The position numbers and the translations under genes were made by a program. This document shows positions 1 to 11,600 of a DNA stretch of 31,385 bases, piece by piece. The stretch covers positions 1-31,385 of the forward strand of contig NW_022205015.1 of the NCBI RefSeq assembly GCF_008831285.2, in the 5' to 3' direction. Every line of letters starts with the position of its first letter. Within the stretch, counting starts at the first letter, position 1. This DNA comes from Nymphaea colorata. Its lineage: Eukaryota; Streptophyta; Magnoliopsida; Nymphaeales; Nymphaeaceae. The notes beneath the pieces are model-generated. The model had not been told where the DNA came from and searched no databases. It saw nothing but the letters and a program-made list of their open reading frames with translations.

Positions 1-1271
1 GAAAGCTGCGTTTAAGACACGAGATGGACTCTATGAGTGGCTAGTTATGCCATTTGGACTTTCAAATGCACCCAGCACCTTCATGAGCGTCATGACGCAA
101 GTACTTTGGCCATACATTGGAAAATTTTGTAGTGTACTTCGATGATATTTTGGTCTTTAGCCTCACAATTTCTGATCACCTTGGTCACCTGCGTCAAGTC
201 CTAGAGACCTTGCGTAAGGAAAAGTTGTTCGTCAATGCAAGAAATGTAGTTTCCTCACTTTGAACCTTGTCTTCTTGGGGTTCATTGTTTCGTCAGAAGG
301 AGTGCAAGCTGTTCCCTCTAAGGTGCAAGCTATCATCGATTGGCCAACGTCGAGAACAGTAGACGATGTAAGGAGCTTTCTTGGTCTAGCCACTTTCTAT
401 CGCAGATTCGTCAGAAACTTCAGCACCATTATGACTCCTATCACAGAGTGTCTCAAAGGTGAGACTTTTAAGTGGACCAAAGTGGCTGAGGACGCCTTTT
501 TGCAATATCAAGGATCGGATGACATGCCCCGTATTGGCTTTATCATACTTCACTAAGGTATTTGAGGTAGAATGTGATGCTTCTGAGGTTGGAATTGGAG
601 CTGTTCTTAGTCAAAAAAGAGGCCAGTCGCTTTCTATAGCGAGAAGCTAAGTGGAGCAAAGTGTCAGTACTCTACTTATGACTTGGAGTTCCATGCTATT
701 GTACGGGCCCTTCGATATTGGAGACACTATTTAATCTACAAAGAGTTTGTTCTGTTTACAGATCATGAACACTAAAGTATCCCATAGCCAAAAAAAGATG
801 AGTGCCATCATGTCAAATGGGTTAATTTCATGCAAGAGTACACCTTCTCCATTCGCCATCAATCAGGAAAGCTCAATAGAGTAGCAGACACCCTTAGTAG
901 AAAGAACAACCTACTGATGTCCATGTCTGTGGAGGTAGTGGGATTTGAAAGTTGCAAGGACATGTATCATGCTGACCTAGACTTCAGCCACATTTGGTAT
1001 GAGTGCTCTAGTGCGTCTCAACCTCTGGAATCTAAATTTTCCATTCACAATGGCTATCTTTTCCGTGGAAATAAGTTGTGTATACCTCCATATTCTTTAC
1101 GATTACAACTTATTGCAGAACTCCATGGTAATGGAATGTCGGGCATTTTGGGCAGGACAAGACATACTCTTTGATGGATGAATATTACTATTGGCCCAAG
1201 ATGAGGAAGGATGTCATCAAGTTTGTTCAATGTTGTCGTACTTGCCAAATCGCAAGGGGCATAGTCAAAAC
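1..1271 (+). mobile_element. Ty3/gypsy retrotransposon pol remnant (RT, RNase H, start of integrase)
   Basis: Degenerate polyprotein that enters the window inside reverse transcriptase. The RT palm motif MPFGLSNAP is read near 48-74, and the catalytic YFDD box (YFDDILVFS) is at 135-161 after a one-base frameshift. The RT thumb and connection follow from 260 ([12 protein letters not shown], then [17 protein letters not shown]). RNase H begins with [15 protein letters not shown] at about 571-615 and continues in another frame with YSTYDLEFHAIVRALRYW and FVLFTDHE near 675-770. A chromodomain-less connector leads to the integrase zinc-binding region (LHGNG near 1120, YYYWPKMRKDV, then CCRTCQ near 1232). 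Homology ends at about 1271, before the DDE core. At least four frameshifts and the truncation make it non-functional. Element type is certain from domain order; the lineage within Ty3/gypsy was not assigned. Confidence 0.93.
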
Positions 1272-1289
1272 AGTGGTTTGTTTTCCTTT

Positions 1290-2582
1290 TAGCTGAACAT
1301 AATAGAAAAAAAGACGCTACAAGAATTATCACTTACTACCACAAGAAGTAAAATTGTGTCCAACAAAACAAACAGCTCATGCTGTAAAAGTCGTCACCCT
1401 CTTTTATAATGCGGCCATCAAAAACTCATGGCCTTTCATTACACAGCAGAAAGTTTTCGTTAGATTGTTACCTTTGTGTGCATACTTTGTGGTGTGTCAT
1501 ATAAGGTTCCCAGTTGGCAGCTTGCTTTTTAATTATAACTATAGAATATTTGATCCACAAATCAGATTTCAAGAATCTTTTAAAATTTTATAGATTTCAG
1601 CACTGGAGCATATCCATATGTCACTGGACGTGTAAAATATTTACATGTATCTTGGTAAGTTTCCCTAGAAATTGAGAATAATCATTAAAAGGGGAATGTG
1701 CCTGAAAATATGTAATCGATAATGTTTGGTCTATAGTAAATAAAATTATTCTCTTATCACTATCTTTGTGACTGCTGGATGCTCTGGATTAAATTCATTT
1801 CAACTTCTTTTTCTTGCTTGAGTTTGTATGAATACCGTTGTCTATCATAAAGAAAGTGATGTTCTGGTGTCTTTGTCTTTTTTACTGGTGGATATTATGG
1901 ATTAAATTCATATCACAACTGTCTTTTCTTGCTTTAGTTTATACGAATACCGTTGGTCTATTGTAATAAAAATGATGCTCTTGTCACTGTGTTTTCTTTA
2001 CAGATTGATGGTTTAGATTAAATTCATTTCACAATTGTGTTTTTGTTGAGTTTGTATGAATACCCTGAAGATGTTGAAACTCCTTCCTCTTTTCCTCTAA
2101 CTCGGTTTTCATTGGCCCCATCAGTCTTGATATGTGGGGACAGATTGAATTGCAAATGGTCAATTTGTATAGGTTATTACAAATGGACATCAAATGCAAT
2201 TTAGCTACTCTACCTTGTGAAATGAAATTTAAATTTAGCTAATCAGGTTTTGTTGAAAAAGAAGAAATACTCTAGCTATAAGCCACATATTAGACAAATA
2301 AGAAACCATATGGACTCACTGATCTCTCAACAATTTTATTTACGTTCTCATTCTAAGACATTCAATAATACCCATCATGTATATTATATTCTCACGATAG
2401 CGATAATTTCTCTTATAACAATATGACATATTGTAAATTGTTGGTATTTGATTTTTAATGTTTAAAGTAAGAAAAATGATTAATGTTGAATGCCATTAAA
2501 AATTTAAAACAAATAATTTCTTAAAAAAAATGAATGACTGTCTTGAAAAAAAAGAGGGCCACTATCAATAGACTTTAGGAGT
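1290..2582. repeat. Duplicated block A (unit 1 copy)
   Basis: Non-coding AT-rich sequence that matches 19086-20513 almost base for base in the same orientation, from the stretch around 'caagaattatcacttactac' to 'gccactatcaatagacttt'. Scattered substitutions and small indels separate the copies. Block A lacks about 130-150 bp that block A' carries at 19899-20045, so one copy has a deletion there. No ORF in it resembles a protein. It is the left part of the larger A-B-C-NLR duplication described in the summary. Confidence 0.9.
1770..2060. repeat. Three-copy ~112-bp tandem repeat inside block A
   Basis: Three successive units start near 1770, 1882 and 1997. Each holds 'ggattaaattcat' or a close variant, then a pyrimidine-rich stretch with 'cttgcttgagttt', then 'gaatacc' and a 'ctcttgtcact' type ending. 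The third unit is shorter. The same three units occur in block A' starting near 19552, 19665 and 19781, so the tandem array formed before the segmental duplication. Function unknown. Confidence 0.8.
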
Positions 2583-2589
2583 CTAAGTG

Positions 2590-2694
2590 TTGTCCCAATG
2601 ATAAGGATCTTGGGTATTGCACCTTAATGTTGGCCTTGTGAAGTCAAATGATTTTGGGGCAAGAAAAATGGGAGCTTTTTTTGCTTAATATAAA

Positions 2695-2726
<32 letters not shown>

Positions 2727-3450
2727 TAAAAGTAGAGAAATCTAAAAGGAGGGGATAAAGTGGGTATGGGAGGAGACAAGAACCAGTCCAGTTGAACTCA
2801 TAATGGCACCCCTAATCTCAAAATCAACATTGTTCCTCAATACCATTAGGATAGCACCCTCCAAGAATCAAACTGAAGACATGGCTGTGACACACTGCCT
2901 AACCCAACTGTTGTCCTACCCATCATTTGTATAAAAGGGGTTGAAAGAGAAGAAAGAGAGGGGGTTTAAAAAGATAAAAGATAAAAAAGAGGTAAAATAA
3001 AGAGAGAGAAAGAAAGAGATTTTAAAAAAGGGAGAGAAAGAACTGAAGTGAGAGAGAGAGAGAAAAGAAAAATTTTAGAGGGAGAGATCTAAAAAGAATG
3101 ACAAATCAGAGAGAGAGAAAGAAAAATAGGAGAGAAACTAGAAAGATTAAAAGAGAGATTTTGCGTTTTTAAATCCTTTTTCCTGGATGGAAATTAGGAT
3201 TAACGAGTTTGGAAAATAATTTAAATGTTATAACAACTTCATTACATTTGTTGTAGGTCAGTGAGAAACTTAAGCTCATAAAGAAAAGTCTAAGCAAAGT
3301 CTCCAAAGCCTTTAATTTCAAGAGTTTTAAATGCTTTTGAAACTATCAAAAAAATCTTTGTATGCATGTGTAAATAGTAAAGAAGACATCCTATCTAATC
3401 TTGGGAATTACGAGAAGACGCCCCTCCCATCGTTAGGTATAAGATGAAGC
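2590..3450. repeat. Duplicated block B (unit 1 copy), purine-rich
   Basis: Matches 23469-24359 in the same orientation, from 'gataaggatc' through 'gataatgagg'. It contains a TA/GA microsatellite at about 2694-2726 and a long GA-rich purine tract at about 2940-3165, and its copy B' has the equivalent tract. Between these lies a short unique stretch with 'acaagaaccagtccagttga'. No coding potential was recognised. The purine tract on the + strand is long enough to be a candidate for unusual DNA structure. Confidence 0.88.
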
Positions 3451-4907
3451 CTAGATAATGAGGAAGAATCGTCTACTCTAGAAGTAGATGAAGGAAGTTC
3501 CCCCCCTGTTCCTCTTGTACTCCAATCTCGTCGAAGGGCATTTCTAAAGGAAACTCACTCTTTTGGGATTGCTAATATAATAACAAATAAATGGTTTATC
3601 AAGAGAAGAAGGATACAAAGGTGGCTAAAGTAGTGGTCTAAAACTAATAGTATGTATGTATTAATCTTGAACCTGACCAGATAAAAGGTACCGATCTTGA
3701 ATCTGACTTCCTCCTTGATAATGAATGAGCATGTAAGCTTTTGTTGGCCAAACTGCAATAAAAGTCTTACAATAAAACAGAAGGTTTATGGATTTTGATG
3801 AACGACAAAGCTATGTGACAGCTTCAATAGGATTTTTGGCGGAGCTTTCTTGATGTGGTTCTGTACCAGAGACTCTAAACAATTTGTTAATGAGAAAAAG
3901 AAAAAAAATAAATTGCAGTAACACTTGAATGTTAAGGGATTGGATTCAAATAAATCTCATGTTACCATATCAAATTTATCGATATTCATAATTCCAATTC
4001 GAATTTGGATTTAAATACGAAGGAAGAAAAATCCATGCCGTATCCACATTCAAATTTTATTTAAATCAAATTTCAAATTTGATTTTAGATTTACATCCAC
4101 ACCTGAATCCAACTTTTAAATACAAGAGCCAAACCACATTAGATATGTTAAGAATGCAAAGATATTCAAAACGTATAAATTGGTATATGGTAATTCATTT
4201 GAAATTGAATTCAAAAGGAAACCTGAATCGGAATATGATGGGATATTTAGTTAAAACTGAACCCAAATTCGAACCCAATGAAAGTCATTTCTTAAATATA
4301 AATCCCATTCAATTTTTTTAGTTGAAGTGTTACTTTTTTCTTATTTCATATCAACTAACTTTTTCAGAGTAATGAATGTGCATTCAAATTCATTACTCAA
4401 AATAGATGTGAATACATACATGAGGTTGCTTCTAGAGAATTTTTACTACAACAAAAATACAAAAAATCAATAATTAGTTCTTACAGTTTTAACAAATTGT
4501 TATATGAATGATTATGTTATGATTTGAAGACAAACAAATAAATTAATATGAGATGTTGCACCAATCCAGATAGATGAATTCTCCTGAACAAATACTGCAC
4601 CCTTAACACAAAGCTAAGCAGAGATATATAGTGGAGAATTATCAGGCCAACCTCCAAATAACTGAATCATCCAACCACCACCTTTGACATTTCATAATGA
4701 AAAAATAAATGCAAAAGATCAAAACTGAAGTGGCTGAACTTGGCAATAGTAAAGAAACAAAATATTTGTTGACAAGTTTCCGAATGCTCCAGCTTCTGAC
4801 ACATGCAGTGCATTAGGCAATCACCTCCCCTACCTCAAAAAAAAAAAAAAAAAAAAAAAGAAGCAAAAAGAGAAAGTTGGGTTGGGGGGAGGAGGAGGAG
4901 AGTCATT
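3450..4907. repeat. Duplicated block C (unit 1 copy)
   Basis: Matches 27948-29404 in the same orientation, beginning at 'aagaatcgt' after TGAGG and ending at 'gtcattg'. It is continuous with block B here, whereas the two are separated by a solo LTR in unit 2. AT-rich, with clusters of 'aattcgaatttgga'-like motifs at 3960-4130 and a poly(A) run near 4839-4859. Short open frames in it are conserved only as DNA and resemble no protein family I know. Confidence 0.9.
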
Positions 4908-4930
4908 GCCACCCTTGAGGGAGTCGAGCA

Positions 4931-5702
4931 TAGGCATGGGCCTGCATGATCAGACCCGCCCGGCCCGGTAACTTTGCGGGCCGGGTATCAAACATTACAT
5001 GCAGCCCGTCACGGGCCCGTAGGCCCAACAATTTTTTATCTTTAATTTTTAAATACATTTTGAAGTCTGTTTCCTTTGTAAAGGTTTCAAAGTTTCAAAA
5101 GTTGAAAGTTTGCTTTAGTCTTTGTTTTCTTCCTTCGCCATCGGCGTCTCACCTGGCTGCATCGCCATCATCGCACCTCCCGGCTTGCGCGGCCGTACCT
5201 ACCATGCCATCACCAATTTGTTGCCTCTTGTTCCATATCCAAACCATTTGTCGTCATCCTACTACTGCTCGGCTTGAGGACTCATCGATTCCACTGTCAC
5301 GGGTCTCCTCTCTCTCTCTCTCTCTCTCTCTGTTGTGGATGGTTGTTCTCCGTTGGAATGAATCCGACGTGAATGATTGTTCTCCGTTGGGCTGAATCAG
5401 GTGACATTCGTAAGATGGGGAAGGCAGGACGGTGGTTGAAGAGCATGTTGGGTTTGGCCCGTCCAATCGGAGCGTGAAGCTATGGAGGAAAGGTGCAGGA
5501 GGAAGTGGCAGTCTGGCAGAAGCGATGCCATGGAGGCAGCAAAAATGGGCCAGCCCTCATGCATTCTTATCATGGCCCGGCACCGGGTCCGGCCTGACCC
5601 GTTAATAGTTGGGCTGGGTAGGAGGCTGGCTGGGTCCAAGCCCGGGTAGTTAACCGCACAAAATTGTTGGGTCGGGCTGGCATAGCCCGATGCCCAGGCC
5701 TA
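4931..5702. mobile_element. Non-autonomous hAT-like DNA element with 8-bp target duplication
   Basis: The left end reads TAGGCATGGGC and the reverse complement of the right end reads TAGGCCTGGGC, so the terminal inverted repeats match at 10 of the first 11 bases. Subterminal sequence on both sides is rich in GGCCCGG / GGGTCGGGC. The flanks are GTCGAGCA (4923-4930) and GTCCAGCA (5703-5710), an 8-bp target-site duplication with one mismatch, as expected for the hAT superfamily. The interior holds a (TC)n run at about 5308-5331 and open frames without similarity to a hAT transposase, so it is called non-autonomous. It is absent from unit 2, where the surrounding interval is deleted. Confidence 0.8.
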
Positions 5703-5710
5703 GTCCAGCA

Positions 5711-7093
5711 TGCATCTAGTGTTTCTTTTTTATTTAAAAAACAAGAATGTGGGCCCCTAGGTGGATGGCTGGGTCTTTGTGCAATATATATATATATATA
5801 TATGAACTAATAATAGATGACAAAACTGCCTTATCACTTTTTTATCTATGTTGTTCTCCCAACCACCGTCATGAAAATGATCAATTTCTATTCTGCTGGA
5901 GGCCACCAGACCAGTTTTCTATGCAATCTAAACTTATAGACATGTTTTAAATTTGGTAAGAAACAATCACACACACACATATATATATTAAGTTAATCAT
6001 ATTTTGGATGTCAATAATGTTTTTAATAATCTAAAATGAATGGCTCTTTTAACATCAAAATTTTGAACATCGTAGAAAAGAACAATTTTTTCATGAAAAT
6101 AACTTGAACCGAAACATGATTTTTATAAATTTAGTATTAATTATATACATATTAGGAGGTTCACATTTTATTTAAAATATCTTTGAATATAAATTTGAGA
6201 GGTATGGCTTTATCCCTTAGCCAAGTGGTATGGTGTGTATGTGTGCGTATTAATGACATTAGGGATGGGGTACAAAGGCTTCAGACTTGCGATCTCAACT
6301 ATTAATACTAAAATACTCTTAAGATAACATCTAAAAGGTTAGTTTGTTATAGAAAAAAAATGTTTTGAACATTGCACTTAGATGTATATAATTGTCCACT
6401 TGGTTCAGCCATCATCTTCTGGTCTCTCTCTCTCTCTCTCATATTACTTTATGCGAATCTTAACATTATGAGAAAGTTAAGATGTGGCTGTTGGATTCAA
6501 TATGTATTTTTGCAACCGAGTCCAATACGAACTTTATGCTAAATAAATTTGGATTGGATCATATATGTAAATTATTTTTACATTATAAAATCAATCAAAT
6601 AAAAAATTAACAAGAAATCTGGCAAGTCCAAAAGGGGGAGCTCTAGGGGATGTAGAAGGCTTGGCTTTGGGGATTTTTCTACCAGATTATTTAGGAGCAA
6701 GTAAATTACAAAATTGAATTTCTTCTTTAACACAACCTATAAAAAATGTGCCGATGAGTATTTTTCTCATGTATTCTAGTATTATATCAGATCACACCAG
6801 ATTGATGGGAATTAAAGTTAATGTGAATGAAGAAAATATAATGAATTGGAGAGAGAAAAGAAGCAGCAATATGAACGTAGCTAGTCTGGAAGAGAAGAAG
6901 AATACAGTGTAAGAAATTGACGAAACAGCGTGAAAGGATTGAAGCCAATGAGTAACAACTGACAGAATTGAGGCCGGAATTTCTTGAGCCGTCCAGGGCC
7001 GAATTTCTTCCGTAACTTGATTACTTCAGCGCTCTACCATCGCAAGAGGAAAATGTGGTGGTGGTGGTGATCAAATGAACCCACCTGCTCAAT
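5711..7093. other. Gene-free AT-rich interval 5' of NLR copy 1
   Basis: No recognisable gene. It contains simple repeats: (TA)n at about 5784-5803, (CA)/(TA) near 5968-5988, and (TC)n at about 6421-6440. A stretch at 6630-6700 weakly resembles 21020-21080 ('gatgtagaag', 'tttttc.agatt'). Because it lies directly upstream of the NLR pseudogene it may contain the former promoter, but no TATA box and start site can be fixed with confidence. Confidence 0.5.
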
Positions 7094-8214
7094 TTGAATT
7101 TTATGTGCAGTTTTTTGCCTATGTTCAATAGATGCTCTTGTGCAAACAGCCATTTTTACTGCAACCAATTTGTTGAAAGAGATGAAAGACTACATCTTGA
7201 ATGCCAAAGAGATCTGAAGAAGCTCCAAAGGATCCTGAAAATATTCAAAAGGCCATCAAAGATGCTGATCGAGTCCTTTTTCAGCAAGGAGTGCGACACA
7301 GAACTAGAGTTTGAGCTCAAGGATGTTCTTTATGATGCCGAGGACATCATCGAAGGATATCGAAGCAAAATTGAGGCCAGCAAGAGGGATCAGGTACAGA
7401 AGTGGTCTTTGACCACAGGCTCTCTTCCTATTAAGAAAAAGTTTCTTTTCGTTACAAACTTGGTATCAAAATCAATGAAAGGCTTGATAAAATAAAGAAA
7501 GATTGGGATATGGTGGATAGGCTCAAAACAACACCAAAAGGGGGTGGTACCCTGTTTAATGTGAACATGTCAACCCCAAAGAGGCAACCCGTCACATAGG
7601 TATACAACTCCCATAGGCAGGCAGAATGATAAAAGGTGTTAGTAGAAATGCTCTTGACGAATGACTTTTGTAGTAAGACTGAGAAGGGTGCTACTTCTAT
7701 TATCTCCATTGTTGGAAAGGGAGGATCGGTAAAATGACTCTTGCAAACATGGTATTTAATGAAGTTGAACAACAGTTCATGGAACGCAGGTGGTGGGTTT
7801 GTGTTTCAGAAAGGCCAAACCATAAGGATTTGACTAAGGAAGTGTGCAAGGGTTCTGCAGAAAACACTAATTGTTCCTTGACTGACTTATGCACACAATT
7901 ACTGAACGAGCTCTCAAAGGAAAAAATTTTGTTGGTCCTAGATGATGTATGGGAAGTAAAATGGTGGGAGGAAGAGATAGGGGGAATATTGATGGCGGGT
8001 GCAATCGGGAGCAAAATTTTGATTACCAGTAGAAAGAAATATGTGTCAGAGGGAATGGGTGCTTTTTATATGCATGAATTACAAGAATTTAGTTTCCACC
8101 AAAGTTGGTACTTGTTTGTGAAGGAGGTTTTAAGAGAGGGCCAAACAGAAGAAGATTTGGTGATGCATAAGATCAAATTTGTTGGAGAGGAATAGTAAAG
8201 AAGTGTGGTGGGTT
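7094..8214 (+). pseudogene. CC-NB-ARC disease-resistance (NLR) pseudogene, copy 1, 3'-truncated
   Basis: Remnant of a cytoplasmic immune receptor of the coiled-coil NB-LRR class. The Rx-type N-domain reads DLKKLQRILK, then in a shifted frame QKAIKDADRV, then ELKDVLYDAEDIIEGY near 7313-7360 (the position of the EDVID-like motif). After another shift, the linker NERLDKIKKDW is degraded. The NB-ARC domain shows a frameshifted P-loop (GKG..IGKMTLA, 7710-7750), RNBS-A (FMERRWWVCVSE), kinase-2 (KILLVLDDVW, 7921-7956), RNBS-B (GSKILITSRK) and RNBS-C (FSFHQSWYLFVKEV). The sequence stops abruptly at 8214, just before the GLPL motif that copy 2 retains, so ARC2 and all LRRs are missing. The invariant Thr after the P-loop Lys is Met. 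The true start codon is uncertain; the region before 7150 does not align with a normal Rx N-terminus. Confidence 0.9.
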
Positions 8215-9489
8215 TTTTGCATGTCGCTGGGATTCAGATCCATTGGAATCTGGTATCCATCGGGCCAATTTAACAACCACACTACCTAGAAAAGACCCAA
8301 GGGCCCCTCATACCTTTCAGCTTAAGTGTCACAACTCACGTTTAATTGTTCATATATGTTTTTGGTATTATCATTTTTAAAAAAGGTAAATTTTATATAG
8401 TGTTTTGCCGATTCACAGTTGAATCAATTGAATTGTTAAAATAGCCAATTTTACTGAATTGACCAGCTTGATTGATTTGATTCCATGTATGTATGTTTTT
8501 TGCAATAGCAGTATTTATAAAAATATAAACTGAACCCTCACAAGATGGTTTCCACAACCATAAATGTTTACTACCCACGAATGTTTTTTTAGAAAATCAA
8601 CAGAGAACGTCAAGATACAACCCTCACCGACATTTCATCCAGTTATATTAATCATGAGCTGATAAAAATCCAAGCCTCCAAAAGAGTTAATTTTCCTTAA
8701 TATTTCTGGAACTTACAATAATTTAGTGTGCATTGTCAAGGTATCATTTGTTTGCAGGGATATTATATGAGTGTCTAATAAATCCACTCTAAAGATTAGG
8801 GCCTCATGAAACAGTACTAAAATTTATGTGTTATCCTTCATCGAACACTCACATAATAATGTTCATGCATGTTGTTAAACAACCCCTAAGAGTATTTAAT
8901 GACAATGAATCTCTTCTCGATTATTTCTTTTCTGAGAACAAAGTATCTTTATTTAAGGGCATAGCTAAGGATGTCGATGTATCTAATATCTGATTAAATT
9001 AGAAAGGAAAATAAAAGTGTTTAGGTTCAATTTCAAACAAATATCCTTGTATATTTAATATACAAACAATTTGAAAGATGGCCAGTCCTTCACATGTCAA
9101 AATATGGTCCGAATTTGATTGCATAATTAAAGGATGGATTCAGACTTGGATCATGTTAAAATGAAAATTAGATATCAGATCGGATCTGGACTATAAATTC
9201 AAAAATTTAATTCACACAAATTTTCTTTCATTAATATTCAAATCTTAAATCAAATCTAAATATGTGAACTTCTGATATATAGAATAGGGTAATGCCATAC
9301 ATTCGGTTCGAATCTGATCCGATGGGGTATCATTCTTTCGCCGGCCATACGCCACGCAAGGTTGGGGAGAGAATGGAATTGCTTTTAGAAAGATACAAAT
9401 GGCACCACATGTTCTCTTCAATTTGTCGCGTTGACAATTTGTCCTTGTGAAGAGAGAGAGGGAGAAAATTGGGGGGGGGGGGTGGAGTT
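8215..9489. other. AT-rich interval without a recognisable gene
   Basis: Begins at the point where NLR copy 1 breaks off and diverges from copy 2. The section 9050-9330 is made of 'aatttgga / atcagatcgg / aaatcaaatc' type motifs, like those of block C and of 18000-18330, suggesting decayed non-autonomous DNA elements, but no clear termini were found. A run of G at about 9471-9483 follows a GA-rich tract. Open frames are short and unlike known proteins. Confidence 0.5.
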
Positions 9490-11600
9490 GAGAAATTTTA
9501 TTACAATATAAATGAGTTAAGCAAGTTAAGGGAGTCGAGCTCAGAGGGACAAGCTTGGGCTCGACACATGTTCAGCCCTCTTGGCAATGCAACGTCCTTG
9601 CTACGAGTTTGGGCGTCCCAAACATTTTTATTACAATATAACAGATAACAAAATACAAGATACCTGAGCTAGAACAAACCAAAAAAGAAGAGAGACATAA
9701 ACCTCAAATACAAAGATAGAAACTACAAATAACCAAAAAGAAGATAGTCATAAAACGAACCTCACTGTACAAAAGGATTACAGCCTCATTGCAATCGATT
9801 GTTGACAGCAAATACATCAGCTATAAAAAGCCATTTTCTGCACACCATTTCCCCACATACAGATCGACTGGGAAACCATGTAGTAAGGAGGAAAGATCAC
9901 CTCTTGATGTTTGCACTTTATACCAGCTATCATATCCTTTAAATCATTGCAGACTCTCCATTCGAGACCACTCAGAATCAAATTGGCATGATGCATAATA
10001 GAATTTCTTTCTTTCCTTATGTTCCAAAAGAGTACATGTAAGCATAAACACAGCGTATTGTAACCCATTTATTTGAAAGACCATTTGAACCACCATGAGA
10101 TAACTTCTTGAATAGAGTTATGCACTTCTAGCCATGACCCCTCCCCCTCATATTTTGGAAAAAATATGATACTTATATTTTAAAAAAATATTAATTTGGG
10201 CTATGTAAAAATTTTGAAAAATATTGTTTAGTACTTGTATATTTTTTGCAAATACTATTCTACCCTTCCTAAAAAAAGTTGCTGGCTTTGCCCTTGTATC
10301 TAGGGTCTTTTGTTTTTTATTTCATGTCCATTTCATCTCAAGTTAACAAAATTATGAGCACCCCAGTCCTCACACCAAATTTTCACCTTTATTGTAACCC
10401 AAACACCGCTAAATTAAGTAACAAACTTTTTTCGTCCCCAAAAGGCAGCTTTTCCATATCCAAGAGAAATAAGCTTTACAGTTCACAAGCTCCCATTCAA
10501 GTATTGGTGTCTGATCAAAATAGCACATAAGGACTTGGTGATGTCAAGAAGGCCAAGACCACCTTCTTGTATCGGAGCAAGTAGACTTCCAACTAAGTAA
10601 GTGACGTTTCCTAGTATGATGAGAATCCCCCCAAATAAAATGACAATTTCTTATCTACAAAGTTCAGTACAATAAGTGGAAGTTAAATGCTCTCAGCCAA
10701 TAACCACCACTTGCTGCAGAACATGCTTCTTATATAACTAAGTGGATGGTCCACCCATCTACAAATCTTCTCACATAAGTCAGGGTGAGAGTACCAACAA
10801 ATAATGGAACCCAAATAAGTTAGGGGAAGTTTAGACAACTGTCAATGAAATCGGTTTGCAATGACCATTGTGTTCTCAAGAACATTAAAATGAATAAAAA
10901 AATGAAATGAATTTATAGTCAAACCCGCTTTGGAAGTGAAATCAGGTAAAACTTGGTTTAAACAAAGAAGTGGATTTTCACAACAGCCCAAAAAAAGAAA
11001 AGGACGTCATTTGCAGAGAAGAAGTGCCCCAGGTAAGAATTAAATTGAGAAAGTCATTTTAGGGGCTTCATGCCCTATAAAACTCGCCATTGGAGGTTTT
11101 GAGATAAAACTTCACAACACAACGATAGTAAACAAAAGTGGAGAGAGAGGGTGCACTTGTCATCAGCCTCCATGGCAACAAAAAGTGGTTCCCTCCCTTC
11201 TTAAAGGTGACAACTAAGGAAGCAGTAGAAGCATAAGTAATAATTTTCCTCACCCAATCTTCACAGGATCCCAAAAAAGAAAGACCAAAGTGCGGGAAAG
11301 ACCATCTCACTTTGCCATAAGCTTTTCGAATATCTAATTTGAGGAGAAAAAATTGTTTTATATGCCCTTATCCAAGCAGTTGACCGCTTCGAGTGCAAGG
11401 TGCATGGTTGGTGAATAAATCTACTAGAGAGACCAGATGCCCCTTGTTCTGAGCCAATAATTGTGCTAAAACAATCTTCATTCTCTCAGCCGTCAACTTA
11501 GCAACTAGTTTATAGATCAAATTGTATAATAATTTAGGTCAAGACTTTTATATCCATAATGACACGAAATTAAAAATCAATATCATATGTGTTCCATTTA
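9490..11600 (-). mobile_element. Decayed LINE (L1-type non-LTR retrotransposon), minus strand
   Basis: Reading right to left, RT block fragments appear: LVAKLTAERMKIVLAQL near 11525-11465, then KLDIRKAYGKVRWSF near 11335-11290, WVRKII.YASTASLVVT near 11260-11205, and a thumb/connection stretch ending EGGLGLLDITKS near 10580-10545. The C-terminal WNIRKERNSIM is at about 10030-10000, where plant LINEs carry W.IW.ERN. The order matches a plant L1-type ORF2. Several frameshifts and stops interrupt it, the catalytic FADD box was not found, and the endonuclease domain is absent. 'TTGTAATAAAA' on the minus strand near 9500 and again near 9630 looks like typical LINE 3' ends. A 170-bp AT-rich block at about 10128-10300 shared with 21964-22140 interrupts the element. 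Confidence 0.8.

Noticed and set aside
1354-1593. 79-residue open frame in block A
   Set aside because: The frame is not kept in block A' because of small indels; no similarity to a known protein.
4946-5395. 149-residue open frame in the hAT-like element
   Set aside because: Low-complexity Ser/Leu-rich translation driven by a (TC)n run and GC-rich repeats; no transposase or other family similarity; lies across the element's terminal repeat.
10128-10300. Miniature inverted-repeat element shared with 21964-22140
   Set aside because: Ends such as 'gagccatgg' and 'gctggcttc' pair only weakly and no target duplication was found, so it was described as a shared block within the LINE copies.
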